A stretch of 52,675 nucleotides of DNA, from the NCBI GenBank assembly GCA_014860565.1, contig JACZJN010000027.1:1-52675 (forward strand). Direction: 5' to 3'. Made by a program: the position numbers and the translations under genes. The DNA is from Bacteroidota bacterium. GTDB taxonomy: Bacteria; Bacteroidota; Ignavibacteria; SZUA-365. Each line of letters begins with the position of its first letter. Within the stretch, counting starts at the first letter, position 1. Shown one piece after another: positions 41,562 through 51,062 of this stretch. The notes under the pieces are model-generated. The model was not told the DNA's origin, searched no databases, and saw only the letters and a program-made list of their open reading frames with translations.

Positions 41562-42764
41562 CTAATCGGTTTTACGAATGAACCAAGGCTCACCAACGGT
41601 GACGGACACTGTAGCACGCAAGATATTCTGCGTTCCGAGCAGCTGGCTGTCGCTGCCGCGCCATCCGTATTCAAGAGCCACATCGCCGCGATTGCTGCCG
41701 AAGATCGGGAAACCGGCACCTGCGGTGAAAAAGTATTCGGTTCCTGTTTGATTGTCGATGGACATATACGTTTGCTGCTGGTAAAATCCGACACGGAATG
41801 CTGTCCGGCTCAGTGTGCGCGCATCCAGGTCATTTTTGTATGGGTACCATTCTGCGCCCACTGCCCATTTGTACGCCTCTCCTTGCCCGTTTTGTTTCCC
41901 ATCGAAAACAATCGCATCGGTCCAGTCCTGCCGGCTATAGTCCGTGGCAAGGAGCAATTCGTCGGACACTTGCCAGGACACTCCGACAGAAAGCGCCATC
42001 GGAAGATCCTGTGTGCCGCTTGCGCCGAGCAGCGTCGAATCCTGCGTGGAATATTCATAGACCAGATTGCGGCTGGCATTCAGCGATGCGGCGGTTCGCA
42101 TCGAGACTCCGAGCGTCAGATCCTTCACACCGTCGTACAGGGCGCCAAGCAGAAAACCCGATCCGCTGTGGCTCGTCGCGCGGGTTTGTCGCGCGGGGAA
42201 CCATGCGCCGTTATCGAATCGCAGTTCAGAGCTCTGGTCGATATTTCCGAAATAATAATTGTACGCCGCGCCGATTTTGACATGGGGCAGCGGCTCGGCC
42301 GAGAGTCCGGCCCGGAACAGCGACAATCCGCCTGCACCTTCATATGTGACCGTGTAGGGCTCTCCTTCGAGCGTCCCGTAACCCAGCGTTTTGTACTCGG
42401 ACCGGCTCACCGGCATCATGGCGGACCCGAGACGCAGCCGCATGCTCTCTTCGAGTGGGAAAACAAAACTGAAGCCCTTGATTGCGCCGCTGCTGAAGGC
42501 ATCGCTGCTGTGCGACGTAGTGATGTACTCGAACGACATCCCGCCCTGAAGGCGCAGTTCCATTATGGACGACCAGGCGGCGGGGTTGATGGAGTTGATA
42601 TCCGTTGACGAAGCGAGACCGGAAGCCGTCGTACCCATGCCCCGTTGACGCGCCGTCACCATCAAATCCAGTTCGCCGATTCCGTAACGCGATTCAACGG
42701 TACCCCCGTTCTGCGCGCCGGCAACGCTGGTGAAGAGAAGAAAAGCGATGATGATTTTTTTCAT
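41562..42764 (-). CDS. Outer-membrane beta-barrel protein (FadL/PorV-like appearance)
   Basis: The 400-aa protein has a signal peptide (MKKIIIAFLLFTSVAGAQ). RQRGMGTTASGLASSTDINSINPAAWS near the N-terminus is typical of Bacteroidota outer-membrane proteins related to the FadL/OmpP1 or PorV group, with the small, Asn/Pro-rich 'INPAAW' motif. The rest consists of alternating amphipathic strands ending in an aromatic-rich strand (EPWFIRKTD). It lies 6 bp downstream of the DNRLRE lipoprotein gene. The cargo or solute is unknown; a T9SS shuttle role as for PorV is only a guess. Confidence 0.7.
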   Translation of the reverse strand: MKKIIIAFLLFTSVAGAQNGGTVESRYGIGELDLMVTARQRGMGTTASGLASSTDINSINPAAWSSIMELRLQGGMSFEYITTSHSSDAFSSGAIKGFSFVFPLEESMRLRLGSAMMPVSRSEYKTLGYGTLEGEPYTVTYEGAGGLSLFRAGLSAEPLPHVKIGAAYNYYFGNIDQSSELRFDNGAWFPARQTRATSHSGSGFLLGALYDGVKDLTLGVSMRTAASLNASRNLVYEYSTQDSTLLGASGTQDLPMALSVGVSWQVSDELLLATDYSRQDWTDAIVFDGKQNGQGEAYKWAVGAEWYPYKNDLDARTLSRTAFRVGFYQQQTYMSIDNQTGTEYFFTAGAGFPIFGSNRGDVALEYGWRGSDSQLLGTQNILRATVSVTVGEPWFIRKTD

Positions 42765-42770
42765 GTCGGA

Positions 42771-43931
42771 TCAGGGTTGGGAAGTGTAGGTCACGACCAG
42801 GCGCGGACGTTTGTCCGCATCCGCGTCCGCACCGTAAAGCGCTATTCGGTCGAGGTCGGTATTTTCGTTCATCGCCACGAGAATAAATCCTCGGTTGCCC
42901 CGGCCGTTCACCCAGTTCTGCACAGCCCGCGTTACCGGACTTCCCTCGGCGATGAGAATTCCGGGCATGGCATTATCGATACGTGTGATCACACCGGTGC
43001 TGCTGAGCAGGTTCTCGGTACTGTCCACGCTTTCATAGACGAGAACGGAATCCGCACCGTGATAGTTTTTGGTACTCAGCGCAGGATCCATGGTCAGGTA
43101 CAGCGTCGCATAGTTGACCACGCTGGCAGGGGGAATTGCGGACAGGTCGAAAAACAGCTTGCCGCGAACCGAGGTCCCACCCTGCAGCACGATCCGCTGC
43201 GCGTCTTCGTGCATGGGACCCGAGGCGATAAACGTGTCGTCACCAGAATCTCCGCGCAGCGTATCAAGCTTGCCGTTCGATTCAATTACCACGGTAAGCT
43301 CGGGTGCCAGGCCTGTCCCCGCGTCAAGGGAGAAGAAACTGCGGATTCCTCCGTTCGGGGCGACAAGCAGAACGCCGTAGTTTTCGGAGTACTTGCCTTC
43401 ATGACTGTTGACCAGCCACTTGCGGACGAGAGTACTGTCAAGTGGGATGTCGATGCTGTCGGATACTCCCAGAGTTCCTTCGAAAACACCTGCGGGAACC
43501 GCCTGACGTTGCAGGGTAGGGAGACTGTCCGTAGTGAATGTGAAGGAATTCCAGAAACTGGTGATTTCCTGCGCCTCGATCCGATACGAGGCATTCACAT
43601 CCCCGATGTGGTAGGATGCGGAGCGAAGACGGATGCTCGCGGACACAATGCGTCCCCCATCCCAGCTGCTGTCGGGCAGATAGATCCAGCGCAGCAGCGC
43701 GCGGCTGCTGTCACCGTCGGCGAACCCGACAGACAGCACGGACGAACTCGCATGCGTCATGGTGAAGGGATACACGGCATGCCTCAGCGCGGAGGAGTCG
43801 CGCTGTGAATCGAAGCGAAGCGCCTCGATGAGGTCCGCGTCGGGGACAAGTCCGATTCCCGTAGGATCGGGATCATTCTGGCATGCTGTCAGAAACAGCA
43901 GCATAACTGCAAAGGCGGTGACGATACGCAC
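42771..43931 (-). CDS. DNRLRE-like / DUF4270-like surface lipoprotein
   Basis: GTG 43931 (386 aa) is chosen because aagga lies about 10 nt upstream and the sequence from there is a lipoprotein signal with lipobox FLTAC (about residue 17). The mature chain shows two beta-sandwich modules (RWIYLPDSSWDGGRIVSASI..., FFDLSAIPPASVVNYATLYL) like DNRLRE/DUF4270 domains, with VTRAVQNWVNGRGNRGFILV resembling the 'V..WV.G...N.G..L' end of those modules. These are common outer-surface proteins in Bacteroidota. Partner of the adjacent beta-barrel is possible. Confidence 0.7.
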   Translation of the reverse strand: MRIVTAFAVMLLFLTACQNDPDPTGIGLVPDADLIEALRFDSQRDSSALRHAVYPFTMTHASSSVLSVGFADGDSSRALLRWIYLPDSSWDGGRIVSASIRLRSASYHIGDVNASYRIEAQEITSFWNSFTFTTDSLPTLQRQAVPAGVFEGTLGVSDSIDIPLDSTLVRKWLVNSHEGKYSENYGVLLVAPNGGIRSFFSLDAGTGLAPELTVVIESNGKLDTLRGDSGDDTFIASGPMHEDAQRIVLQGGTSVRGKLFFDLSAIPPASVVNYATLYLTMDPALSTKNYHGADSVLVYESVDSTENLLSSTGVITRIDNAMPGILIAEGSPVTRAVQNWVNGRGNRGFILVAMNENTDLDRIALYGADADADKRPRLVVTYTSQP

Positions 43932-44090
43932 GTGTGGGCGTTCCTTTTTATTCACGATACCGCCGGAATCCGCTCCGGCTGGGATAGACAGATAAAATAC
44001 TGTATCCCGACTATCCCCGGCAAGGGAGAATTCCCTGGACAACATTGTGCGCGGATGTTCCCTGGATTTTTGAATCCTGTTGATGTTCCG

Positions 44091-45578
44091 CTACTTCTTT
44101 TTAAGCAGATTCTTGTAAAGTTCAATGTATTTCTGGGCCGAGGCGTCCCAGGAATTGTCTTTCATCATGGCGCGTTTCATTGCCGCCTGCCACATCTTCT
44201 CATCGCCGAAGGCACTGAGCGCTCGTTTGATTGTATCGAGCATTTGTTTCGCATTGTATTTCTCGAAAACAAAGCCCGTACCCGATTTCGGTTTGGCGTC
44301 GAGGTCCTCAACGGTATCGGCGAGTCCGCCAGTCGAGCGCACGATGGGCAAAGTGCCGTAGCGAAGACTGTACATCTGGTTAAGACCACAGGGTTCGTAC
44401 TTCGAAGGCATCAGGAACATGTCCGCCCCCGCCTCGATCAGGTGCGCCAGCTCTTCGTCGAAGCCAATATGCGCGCCGACTTTCTTCTTGTACTTCTTGG
44501 CCGCCTTGGTGAACAGGTCCTCGTATTTCTTCTCTCCTGAACCGAGCACGACCAGTTGGAGATCCATTTTCATCAGATCTTCAAGCTTTTCCTGGATGAG
44601 ATCAAACCCTTTCTGATCCGCGAGGCGGGACACGATGCCGATCACCGGTACGCGGGGATCGTATGGAAGCTTGAAGTGATCGCACAGCGCTTTCTTGTTT
44701 TCCAGCTTGCCTTCCAGCGTCTCGGCGGAATAGGTCTTCGGAATCACCTTATCAATTTCCGGATTCCAGATACTGACATCCATCCCGTTGAGAATGCCAT
44801 AGGTCTTCCGCGCCTTCTTTTTGAACACACCCTCAAGGCCGTAGCCGTATTCCTTGGTGCTGCGCACTTCCTTGGCATAGGTAGGACTGACCGTCGTGAT
44901 CGCGTCGGCATACATCAGGCCCGCTTTCAGCAGATTGATGTCGCCATGAAATTCGATGCCTTCCAGCTTGAATGCCTTGTCGGGGAGTCCGGTTTTCACA
45001 AACGATGTCTTGGGAAATACCCCCTGGTACGCTGCGTTATGCACCGTGAACACGACTTTCGTATTCTTGAACAGTGGTTCGTTGGCGTATTCGGTCTTCA
45101 GCAGCGCTGCGATCAGGCCGCTCTGCCAGTCGTTCAGATGGATGATGTCCGGCTTCCAACCCAGCAGAATCAGCGTCTCGATGACACCACGGCAGAAGAA
45201 AATAAATCGATCGTCGTTATCGGGCCATGCTTCCTTTGTCTTCGGATCCACATAAAGATCGGAACGGCAGTACAGCTGTTCATTGCTGAGGAAGTACACT
45301 TGTACTTTCGTTTTGATATTGGTCAAAAACGAACTTTTTACGCTCCCGAGAAAGGTGCGGTCGCCCAATTGGATGGGCATGTCGGTCAGACGCTTGATGT
45401 CATGTATCTTGAATTTGCGGTCGCTGACGGCAGCGAATTTCGGCATGATGATGCGAATATCATGGCCGAGTTCACGCACGACCTGGGGAAGAGCGGCCGA
45501 AACATCCGCCAGGCCACCCGTTTTGGCGAAAGGAACAACTTCGCTGGAAACGAAGAGTATACTCATGGGTTTCGCCAT
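44091..45578 (-). CDS. glgA: Glycogen synthase
   Basis: This GT5 enzyme transfers glucose from ADP-glucose (or UDP-glucose) to the end of an alpha-1,4-glucan. ATG 45578 (495 aa; SD ggag upstream) begins MAKPMSILFVSSEVVPFAKTGGLADV, where KTGGL binds the nucleotide-sugar. IIHLNDWQSGLIAALLKT, VVFTVHNAAYQGVF, GILNGMDVSIWNPE, VIGIVSRLADQKGFDLI and MPSKYEPCGLNQMYSLRYG are standard. The chain is extended upstream in the frame but this extension has no homology. No other glg gene is nearby. Confidence 0.94.
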   Translation of the reverse strand: MAKPMSILFVSSEVVPFAKTGGLADVSAALPQVVRELGHDIRIIMPKFAAVSDRKFKIHDIKRLTDMPIQLGDRTFLGSVKSSFLTNIKTKVQVYFLSNEQLYCRSDLYVDPKTKEAWPDNDDRFIFFCRGVIETLILLGWKPDIIHLNDWQSGLIAALLKTEYANEPLFKNTKVVFTVHNAAYQGVFPKTSFVKTGLPDKAFKLEGIEFHGDINLLKAGLMYADAITTVSPTYAKEVRSTKEYGYGLEGVFKKKARKTYGILNGMDVSIWNPEIDKVIPKTYSAETLEGKLENKKALCDHFKLPYDPRVPVIGIVSRLADQKGFDLIQEKLEDLMKMDLQLVVLGSGEKKYEDLFTKAAKKYKKKVGAHIGFDEELAHLIEAGADMFLMPSKYEPCGLNQMYSLRYGTLPIVRSTGGLADTVEDLDAKPKSGTGFVFEKYNAKQMLDTIKRALSAFGDEKMWQAAMKRAMMKDNSWDASAQKYIELYKNLLKKK

Positions 45579-45738
45579 AAAAAGCTCCGGAGAAAGTGAA
45601 TAGCAGATTCTACCAAAGTATAAAAGTACGAAAATTGTGAAAAATCTACAATTTACACCTTTTCCCCTTCTTTGACGGGCACGCCGCCGGAGATGGACAT
45701 GAAGCACCGGGGTACGGAGAGGATTGTCGGCCGAGGTC

Positions 45739-47004
45739 TCAGTACAGCGTGAGGATTTCGGTTGCGGGAAAATAATTCTGCAGAATATCCTCGCATGAAA
45801 AGCCGGCCCGTGCCATTCCAATGGCCCCCCACTGGCACATCCCTACGCCATGACCGCTGCCTCCTCCGTCGATTCGAACACGCTCGATCCAGTGCGCGCT
45901 GTTCCTGCTGATGGAGATGTCAAACAGCGTGGAGCGCAAAGGCTGATCGCCTCCCGGACGCCGGATGCCCCACCGGACCTTGTCTCCATGGATATAGTAG
46001 GAACGCTGCTGCCCGCGGTTTCCCATCACTACCTGCAGCGTGGTGACGCGGCCAGAGGCGCCACGCTTGAGTATGTTGAGATCGAGCAGATACCACTTGG
46101 AATCAGGAATATCCGAAGGAAGAATGGCTTCGTTTGCCGAGGGAAGAAAGGTGCGCAGGATGGACTCCAGATCCGCGCGCGTGTATTCCTCCGTCCACCG
46201 GTAGGATGGCGAGATGCGGCAGTAATCTCCGTCACGGCCTCTGTCGCTGCCGCCGATGAGGTAGGGCTTGGACTGCGGGCGCTGCCAGACGAGCGACGAG
46301 GCCGCGGTGCGGCCGCCACAGGTGGAGTGATAATAGCATTCAGCCAGCTTTCCTCCATACGCAAGCACCTGTCCCGCTGTCTGCTCCACTCCGCGGGTCG
46401 TCAGTTCGTCGCGCTCTCCTATGCCGCCGAATACCTGGTCACGGGTATCGTCATACACGTCGAACAGCCGCGCCAGTGGGAGGGAGATCTTTCCGAGGGC
46501 GTAGGTGCGAGCGAGTATTGCCTGCGCATTGATCGCCGCCTGCTCCTCGATTTTGCGGTTGCGGCCGATTTCCCGGGGCACGACGCTCTTCAGGTATTCC
46601 TCAAGCGGCAGGATATTGATGACATACAGACTCTGTCCGTCGGAAGCGAAAAGCAGCGTGTCGCTGTACGTCCGTTCATTCAAGGAGAAAACGGATCCGG
46701 GTCGGCGATAGTAGCAGCGTGCCACTCCGCGAAAGCGCCGCGCGGCCTTGCCGTCCATGAAAACCTGTATACCTCCGTCCGCCGCAAGTTCACAGCGCAT
46801 TTCCTTGAAGCCATCGAGCGAGTAGCGTCCCTCCGGCGTCAGCAGAAGAGCCCCTTCGCTAATACCGATGCTTGCTTCACGCGCACGGTCCGCGATGCAG
46901 ACGCGGATACTCGGCACTCCGCGGTCGCGCAGCTGCTCCTGCAGCGGAGCAGAGCATCCGGCGACGACACAAAGGAGAATGAATGGGATCAGTATACGGC
47001 GCAT
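45739..47004 (-). CDS. SpoIID/LytB-domain lipoprotein
   Basis: ATG 47004 (421 aa) starts a lipoprotein signal with lipobox VVAGC (about residue 16). SpoIID-domain markers are LPLEEYLKSVVPREIG (the conserved LxxExYLxGVVPxEM-like motif), INAQAILARTYAL, VEQTAGQVLAYGGKLAECYYHSTCGGRTA and the final SGHGVGMCQWGAIGMARAG. SpoIID is a lytic transglycosylase that cleaves glycan lacking stem peptides; the Glu in the PREIG segment is the likely catalytic residue. In non-sporulating FCB bacteria it may remodel the wall together with amidases. Confidence 0.9.
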   Translation of the reverse strand: MRRILIPFILLCVVAGCSAPLQEQLRDRGVPSIRVCIADRAREASIGISEGALLLTPEGRYSLDGFKEMRCELAADGGIQVFMDGKAARRFRGVARCYYRRPGSVFSLNERTYSDTLLFASDGQSLYVINILPLEEYLKSVVPREIGRNRKIEEQAAINAQAILARTYALGKISLPLARLFDVYDDTRDQVFGGIGERDELTTRGVEQTAGQVLAYGGKLAECYYHSTCGGRTAASSLVWQRPQSKPYLIGGSDRGRDGDYCRISPSYRWTEEYTRADLESILRTFLPSANEAILPSDIPDSKWYLLDLNILKRGASGRVTTLQVVMGNRGQQRSYYIHGDKVRWGIRRPGGDQPLRSTLFDISISRNSAHWIERVRIDGGGSGHGVGMCQWGAIGMARAGFSCEDILQNYFPATEILTLY

Positions 47005-47045
47005 GCACACGGCCTTCGAGAAGCACTGTGGGAGGAAATACAAGA

Positions 47046-47071
47046 AAGGGCATGTCTCGCGGCATGCCCTT
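47046..47071 (-). terminator. Hairpin at the end of the FN3-like gene
   Basis: The stem aagggcatg (47046-47054) pairs with catgccctt (47063-47071). In the minus direction it is followed by ttcttgtattt, consistent with transcript termination before the SpoIID-like gene. Confidence 0.55.
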
Positions 47072-47095
47072 CAAAACACGTGGGAACGATTTTCC

Positions 47096-47500
47096 TCAGC
47101 GGAACATCGCCTTGATGCTTCCCCAGGTGCGCTTCACGCTGCTGACGCTGTGGGAAACGGTGATCTCGTTCGAAAAGGACGCCGGTCCGGAAGACGTCTC
47201 GACTATCTTCAGACGATACACGTAAATGCTCTCGGCATCCTTGTATGCGGAGCGGTCGATGAACGTGTACTGCGAATTGGATCCCTTCGGCGACACGGTC
47301 GCAAGACTGACGAAGTCTCCGTTCTGACCGGCTTTACGCTGAATCTCATAGCGGAGCATATTCGATTCCGTGCGGGTCTTCCACTCGAGAACGATGTTGT
47401 CTCCGTCGCTTCTGCCATTGAAGAAATCCAGGAATGCGCCGCTGAAGGCGCTTCCGGCAAGCAGAAGGAAGACGATAACTATGCTGCTGAAATGTTTCAT
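47096..47500 (-). CDS. Small secreted fibronectin-III-like protein
   Basis: ATG 47500 (134 aa) starts a signal peptide (to SAFSG, about residue 20). The mature part (DGDNIVLEWKTRTESNMLRYEIQRK...YVYRLKIVETSSG) has the alternating strand pattern of a single FN3-like domain, as often placed before T9SS signals, but there is no sorting domain here. Function unknown. It lies 90 bp upstream of the SpoIID-like gene with a terminator between. Confidence 0.65.
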   Translation of the reverse strand: MKHFSSIVIVFLLLAGSAFSGAFLDFFNGRSDGDNIVLEWKTRTESNMLRYEIQRKAGQNGDFVSLATVSPKGSNSQYTFIDRSAYKDAESIYVYRLKIVETSSGPASFSNEITVSHSVSSVKRTWGSIKAMFR

Positions 47501-47768
47501 GGCTTCAGGATTACTCCAAGTCAGGTAAAATGTAGGGGGAATTCCGACAATTGTCAAGAGACAGTTTCATATCTCATGAAATTCTCATTTTCAATTCCTG
47601 GAGCCCCGCTCCGCACGACTTCCATCCTCGGTCAAACTGCTGCAGCAACTTGCGAGTCATCCCGTGTCACGAACGTGGCTATCAGGTCAGAGATGGGACG
47701 ACATTTTGCATGGATTCCATTCTCGCCTCTGTGTACGTTGCATCTTCGCAACAACAACAGGGAGACAC

Positions 47769-49196
47769 ATGATGCTGCGATTCATTCCCTTTTCATTTCT
47801 TCTCATTCACTTTTTTTTCGTCGCACCCACGTTGCCGCTCATTGCGCAGCAGGTCGTCGTGAATGAAATCATGTTCGCACCCGCAACGGGAAATGCCGAG
47901 TGGGTCGAACTGTTCAATCCCGGCGTGAACGATGTTTCCATCAGGGATTGGTCCATGTGCGACAGAAGCGGGGCCACGGCGCTTCTCACGGCCGAGGATT
48001 GCACCATTCCCGCCGGGGGCTATATCATCATCGCGTCGTCGACACCGCTGGCCGCAGGCTGGGAAACGCTTCCCGCTGCGGTGCTGCTGCCATCGAACTT
48101 CCCCTCGCTCAACAACAGCGGCGACGATGTCGTGCTACACGATGCCGACGGGAACACCGTCGACTCCGTTGCCTACGCAAGCAGCTGGTCGCCCCAGCGA
48201 GGCGTATCCGCGGAACGCGTGCGCCATGATCTTGTGCCGCTGCGCGAAAACTGGGCGGCGTGCCAGGCGGCGGCAGGCGGAACGCCGGGCGAGGGCAACA
48301 GCGTGTCCGTTCCTCCGGTGGATCCCCTGCCCCGCTACAGTCTCATCATCAATGAAATCATGCCCGCGCCGCTTTCTTCTTCCTGTGAATGGCTGGAGCT
48401 GTTCAATCCCGGCACCGCTGCGGTGGATCTCTCGCGATGGGCCCTCGCCGGAAAAGCCGACAGCCACGGCGACAGGGCAATCATCGCGCTCCCGGCAGGG
48501 TCGGGAGAAATTCAGCCCGATGGCTACACGGTGATCGCCGCGGACTCAAGCATTCTGCTGCAATTCCCCGAAATCACTTCCCTCGAAAACGCAACGCTGC
48601 TTATTCTCAATCGCAGTTCGCTTTCCCTCAGTAACGCGGACGATGAAATTCTTCTTCTCGACCCTTCCGGCGCATGCATCGACAGTATCTGGTATCAGGA
48701 GAATTGGCATCATCCGATGCAGGCAAGCACGACCGGAATTTCTCTGGAACTGATGCAGCCGGACTTCCATGCATTCGGGTCAAGCGCATGGGGCAGCTGC
48801 ACCGCACCGGAGGGGGGCACACCGGGCGCGCGTAATTCCATCTTCACGGATGCGCCGCCACGGACCAGGACAGACGGCGCCTCGCTGTCCGCTTCACCCA
48901 ATCCGTTTTCTCCGGACGGGGACGGGCAGGAAGATTACTGCGTGTTTCACTGTCGACTTCCGGCGAGCGTAAACCAGATTCGCATGCGCATATACGATGT
49001 GGAAGGTCGGCAGATCGTGACACTGCGCAACAATCAGCCCATGGGCCGGGAAGGAGTGATCGTCTGGAACGGATTGGATGATGAAGGACGGCGCGTACGG
49101 GTAGGGGCGTTTGTCGCGCTGCTCGAGGGAATTGATCCGTTCGCGAATGTCGTCGGAGCAGCGAAGACGGTGGTAGTGGTCGCCCGCCGCTTATGA
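47769..49196 (+). CDS. Lamin-tail-domain secreted protein with FlgD-like C-terminus
   Basis: ATG 47769 (475 aa; SD ggag 5 nt upstream) gives a signal peptide to LIAQQ. Two lamin-tail (LTD) domains follow: VVVNEIMFAPATGNAEWVELFNPG (residues ~28-51) and LIINEIMPAPLSSSCEWLELFNPG (~190-213), each with the NEIM...EW(V/L)ELFN signature. The C-terminal ~100 residues (SASPNPFSPDGDGQED...DEGRRVRVGAFVALLEG) are of the FlgD-Ig/gliding-motility C-terminal type that sits in secreted proteins. The stop codon overlaps the convergent histidine-kinase gene by 6 bp. Role unknown. Confidence 0.8.
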   Translation: MMLRFIPFSFLLIHFFFVAPTLPLIAQQVVVNEIMFAPATGNAEWVELFNPGVNDVSIRDWSMCDRSGATALLTAEDCTIPAGGYIIIASSTPLAAGWETLPAAVLLPSNFPSLNNSGDDVVLHDADGNTVDSVAYASSWSPQRGVSAERVRHDLVPLRENWAACQAAAGGTPGEGNSVSVPPVDPLPRYSLIINEIMPAPLSSSCEWLELFNPGTAAVDLSRWALAGKADSHGDRAIIALPAGSGEIQPDGYTVIAADSSILLQFPEITSLENATLLILNRSSLSLSNADDEILLLDPSGACIDSIWYQENWHHPMQASTTGISLELMQPDFHAFGSSAWGSCTAPEGGTPGARNSIFTDAPPRTRTDGASLSASPNPFSPDGDGQEDYCVFHCRLPASVNQIRMRIYDVEGRQIVTLRNNQPMGREGVIVWNGLDDEGRRVRVGAFVALLEGIDPFANVVGAAKTVVVVARRL

Positions 49197-50888
49197 CCGT
49201 TTATTTTCGGAGCGCAGGAAGCCCTCCATCGATTTCTTTAATTCCTCGATCTGAAACGGCTTCGAGAAATACGCATTGCACCCGGCCTCGAGGCTTTGAA
49301 TGCGGTCTTTCGGAAACGCGTGCGCGGTGACCGCGATGATGGGGGTGGTACCGAATCGCTGATCGTGTCTGATACGCTTCGTCAGGGAAATACCATCTTC
49401 ATCGCCTTGCAGGGAAAGATCCATCAGCACGAGATCGATATGCGTGGACTCAATGATCCCCCATGCCTGCGCGGCGGTGGATGCGATGCGCAGGTTGTAT
49501 TCACGAGCCAGGAGCGACGCCATGTACTCCTGCGTCTCCTCGTCGTCTTCCACGAAGAGCACGGTCCGGAGTCCCTCGACCTGTGGCGTTTGCAGAAGCG
49601 GTTCAAGCGGAACGGTATCCGGGAAAACGCCATCGTCAAGCACCAGCGCCTCTTCGACCCGCTCTGCGAGAAATTGCAGCGTGAAAGTCGAGCCCTTCCC
49701 CTTGCGGCTTTTCACGGAAATCGAACCGCGGTTGAGCTCGACGTATTTCTTGGTGAGCGAGAGGCCGAGTCCCAGGCCGTCGAAAGGACGTGTGTAGCCC
49801 GACGCTTCCTGCGAGAACGTGCTGAACACCTTCGGCAGGTATTCGGGCGCCATGCCGATGCCCGTATCCGCGATCTCGATGCAGACGCGGCGATCCTGAC
49901 AGTACACGCGCACGTCGACCTGCCCCTTTTTCGTGAATTTGATCGCGTTGTCTATCACGTTCGAGACCGCCTGGTCGATGCAGTAGCGATCAGCATAGAG
50001 AATGACGGCGGGACATTCTGTGCTGTAGTTGAGGAGCAACCCCTTTTTGTGTGCGAGCGATTTCAGCTCCTGGACCAGTTCCTCGATGCGGTCCGAGACG
50101 CGGATCTCCTCTGGCTGCACGCTGAACGTTCCGACCTGAATGCTGGAAATGTTGAGAATGTGTTCGACCGTGCGCATCAGGCGTTGACTTCCGCGGCGGA
50201 TCGCCTGGAAATAGGAATCCATCTCGGGATACAGTTGTCCGACCAGTTCGTTGGTGATCAGGTTGCTGTAGCCGATAATGATGTGAAGGGGCGTGCGGAT
50301 TTCATGCGAGATGTTGGCGATGAATGCGTCCTTGAGCTTGTCCGACTGCTCGGCCCGCTCCTTCGCTGCGATCAGTTCCGCTTTCTGGCGTTCCTGCTGG
50401 GTGATGTCACGGATGACAATGTGCCGTGCTTCCTTCTCACCGTAGACGATAGGGATGGCGGTCAGCTCGATGTCGATGATCTGTCCGTCGAGTTTCTCAA
50501 GGTTTCCCTTTACATCCTTGACTTCCTGATTCTGCTCGAGAATATATGGGAATCGGCTATCCTCCCTCCGCTCGAAATCGCTCATGATGAAATCGAACAC
50601 CGAGCGTCCGTAAAGATCATCCTCCGTCGCCGCATCGAGCAGCCGCAGGCTCGCATCGTTAATGAAAACGATAATGTTGTCGACGGTGACGATGAGAGGA
50701 AATGGTGAGAGCTGCACGAGGCGGCGATAGCGTTTCTCGCTTTCGGCGAGCTGATCGAGGTTGCTCTTCTGCAGCGCGAACACCCTGCGCTGCTGGAAGA
50801 TGATAACGACGATGATGCCGAGCGCGAGCGTAAGCAGTACGATCGTACCGCTTATTACGACAGTCAGGAGTGAATTCGATTCGGCCAC
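49191..50888 (-). CDS. Hybrid sensor histidine kinase (TM-PAS-HisKA-HATPase-REC)
   Basis: The 565-aa protein starts at GTG 50888 (SD ggagag). One transmembrane helix (residues ~8-31) is followed by a PAS domain (~46-165), a HisKA with FIANISHEIRTPLH (His195), a HATPase_c (VIDNAIKF Asn314, DTGIGM, GLGLGLSL) and a C-terminal receiver domain (LFVEDDE, phospho-acceptor Asp490 in LVLMDLS, and a final Lys in FSKPF). It has almost no periplasmic part, so the signal probably comes through the PAS domain or a membrane partner. The multi-pass membrane protein encoded 175 bp upstream is a candidate. No DNA-binding regulator is present. Confidence 0.93.
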   Translation of the reverse strand: MAESNSLLTVVISGTIVLLTLALGIIVVIIFQQRRVFALQKSNLDQLAESEKRYRRLVQLSPFPLIVTVDNIIVFINDASLRLLDAATEDDLYGRSVFDFIMSDFERREDSRFPYILEQNQEVKDVKGNLEKLDGQIIDIELTAIPIVYGEKEARHIVIRDITQQERQKAELIAAKERAEQSDKLKDAFIANISHEIRTPLHIIIGYSNLITNELVGQLYPEMDSYFQAIRRGSQRLMRTVEHILNISSIQVGTFSVQPEEIRVSDRIEELVQELKSLAHKKGLLLNYSTECPAVILYADRYCIDQAVSNVIDNAIKFTKKGQVDVRVYCQDRRVCIEIADTGIGMAPEYLPKVFSTFSQEASGYTRPFDGLGLGLSLTKKYVELNRGSISVKSRKGKGSTFTLQFLAERVEEALVLDDGVFPDTVPLEPLLQTPQVEGLRTVLFVEDDEETQEYMASLLAREYNLRIASTAAQAWGIIESTHIDLVLMDLSLQGDEDGISLTKRIRHDQRFGTTPIIAVTAHAFPKDRIQSLEAGCNAYFSKPFQIEELKKSMEGFLRSENKRS

Positions 50889-51016
50889 GTGATCTCTCCG
50901 ACAATTGCCTGAAGCGACCTTGGGAGCTTGGGGGGCTGAAAGGTCTGGGAAACGTCAAAAGGGCGTTTGGCTAAAGAACGCTCGGCGGGTAGAATACGAT
51001 TTTGTCTCGGAAAATC

Positions 51017-51044
51017 CCAGCATCGCGGTGCTCAGTGATGCTGG
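51017..51044 (-). terminator. Terminator-like hairpin after the membrane protein gene
   Basis: The inverted repeat ccagcatc (51017-51024) / gatgctgg (51037-51044) is followed on the minus strand by gattttc. It lies between the multi-pass membrane gene and the kinase gene, so they may be separate transcripts. Confidence 0.5.
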
Positions 51045-51062
51045 CTGCCGGTATGGCTGTGG

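Noticed and set aside
41082-42608. 508-codon plus-strand open frame
   Set aside because: It is antisense to the TPR and beta-barrel genes, which have signal peptides and family features; the plus frame has none.
42645-43808. 387-codon plus-strand open frame
   Set aside because: Antisense to the DNRLRE-like lipoprotein gene; no family or start signals.
49296-50708. 470-codon plus-strand open frame
   Set aside because: It is fully antisense to the hybrid histidine kinase, whose motifs are unambiguous.
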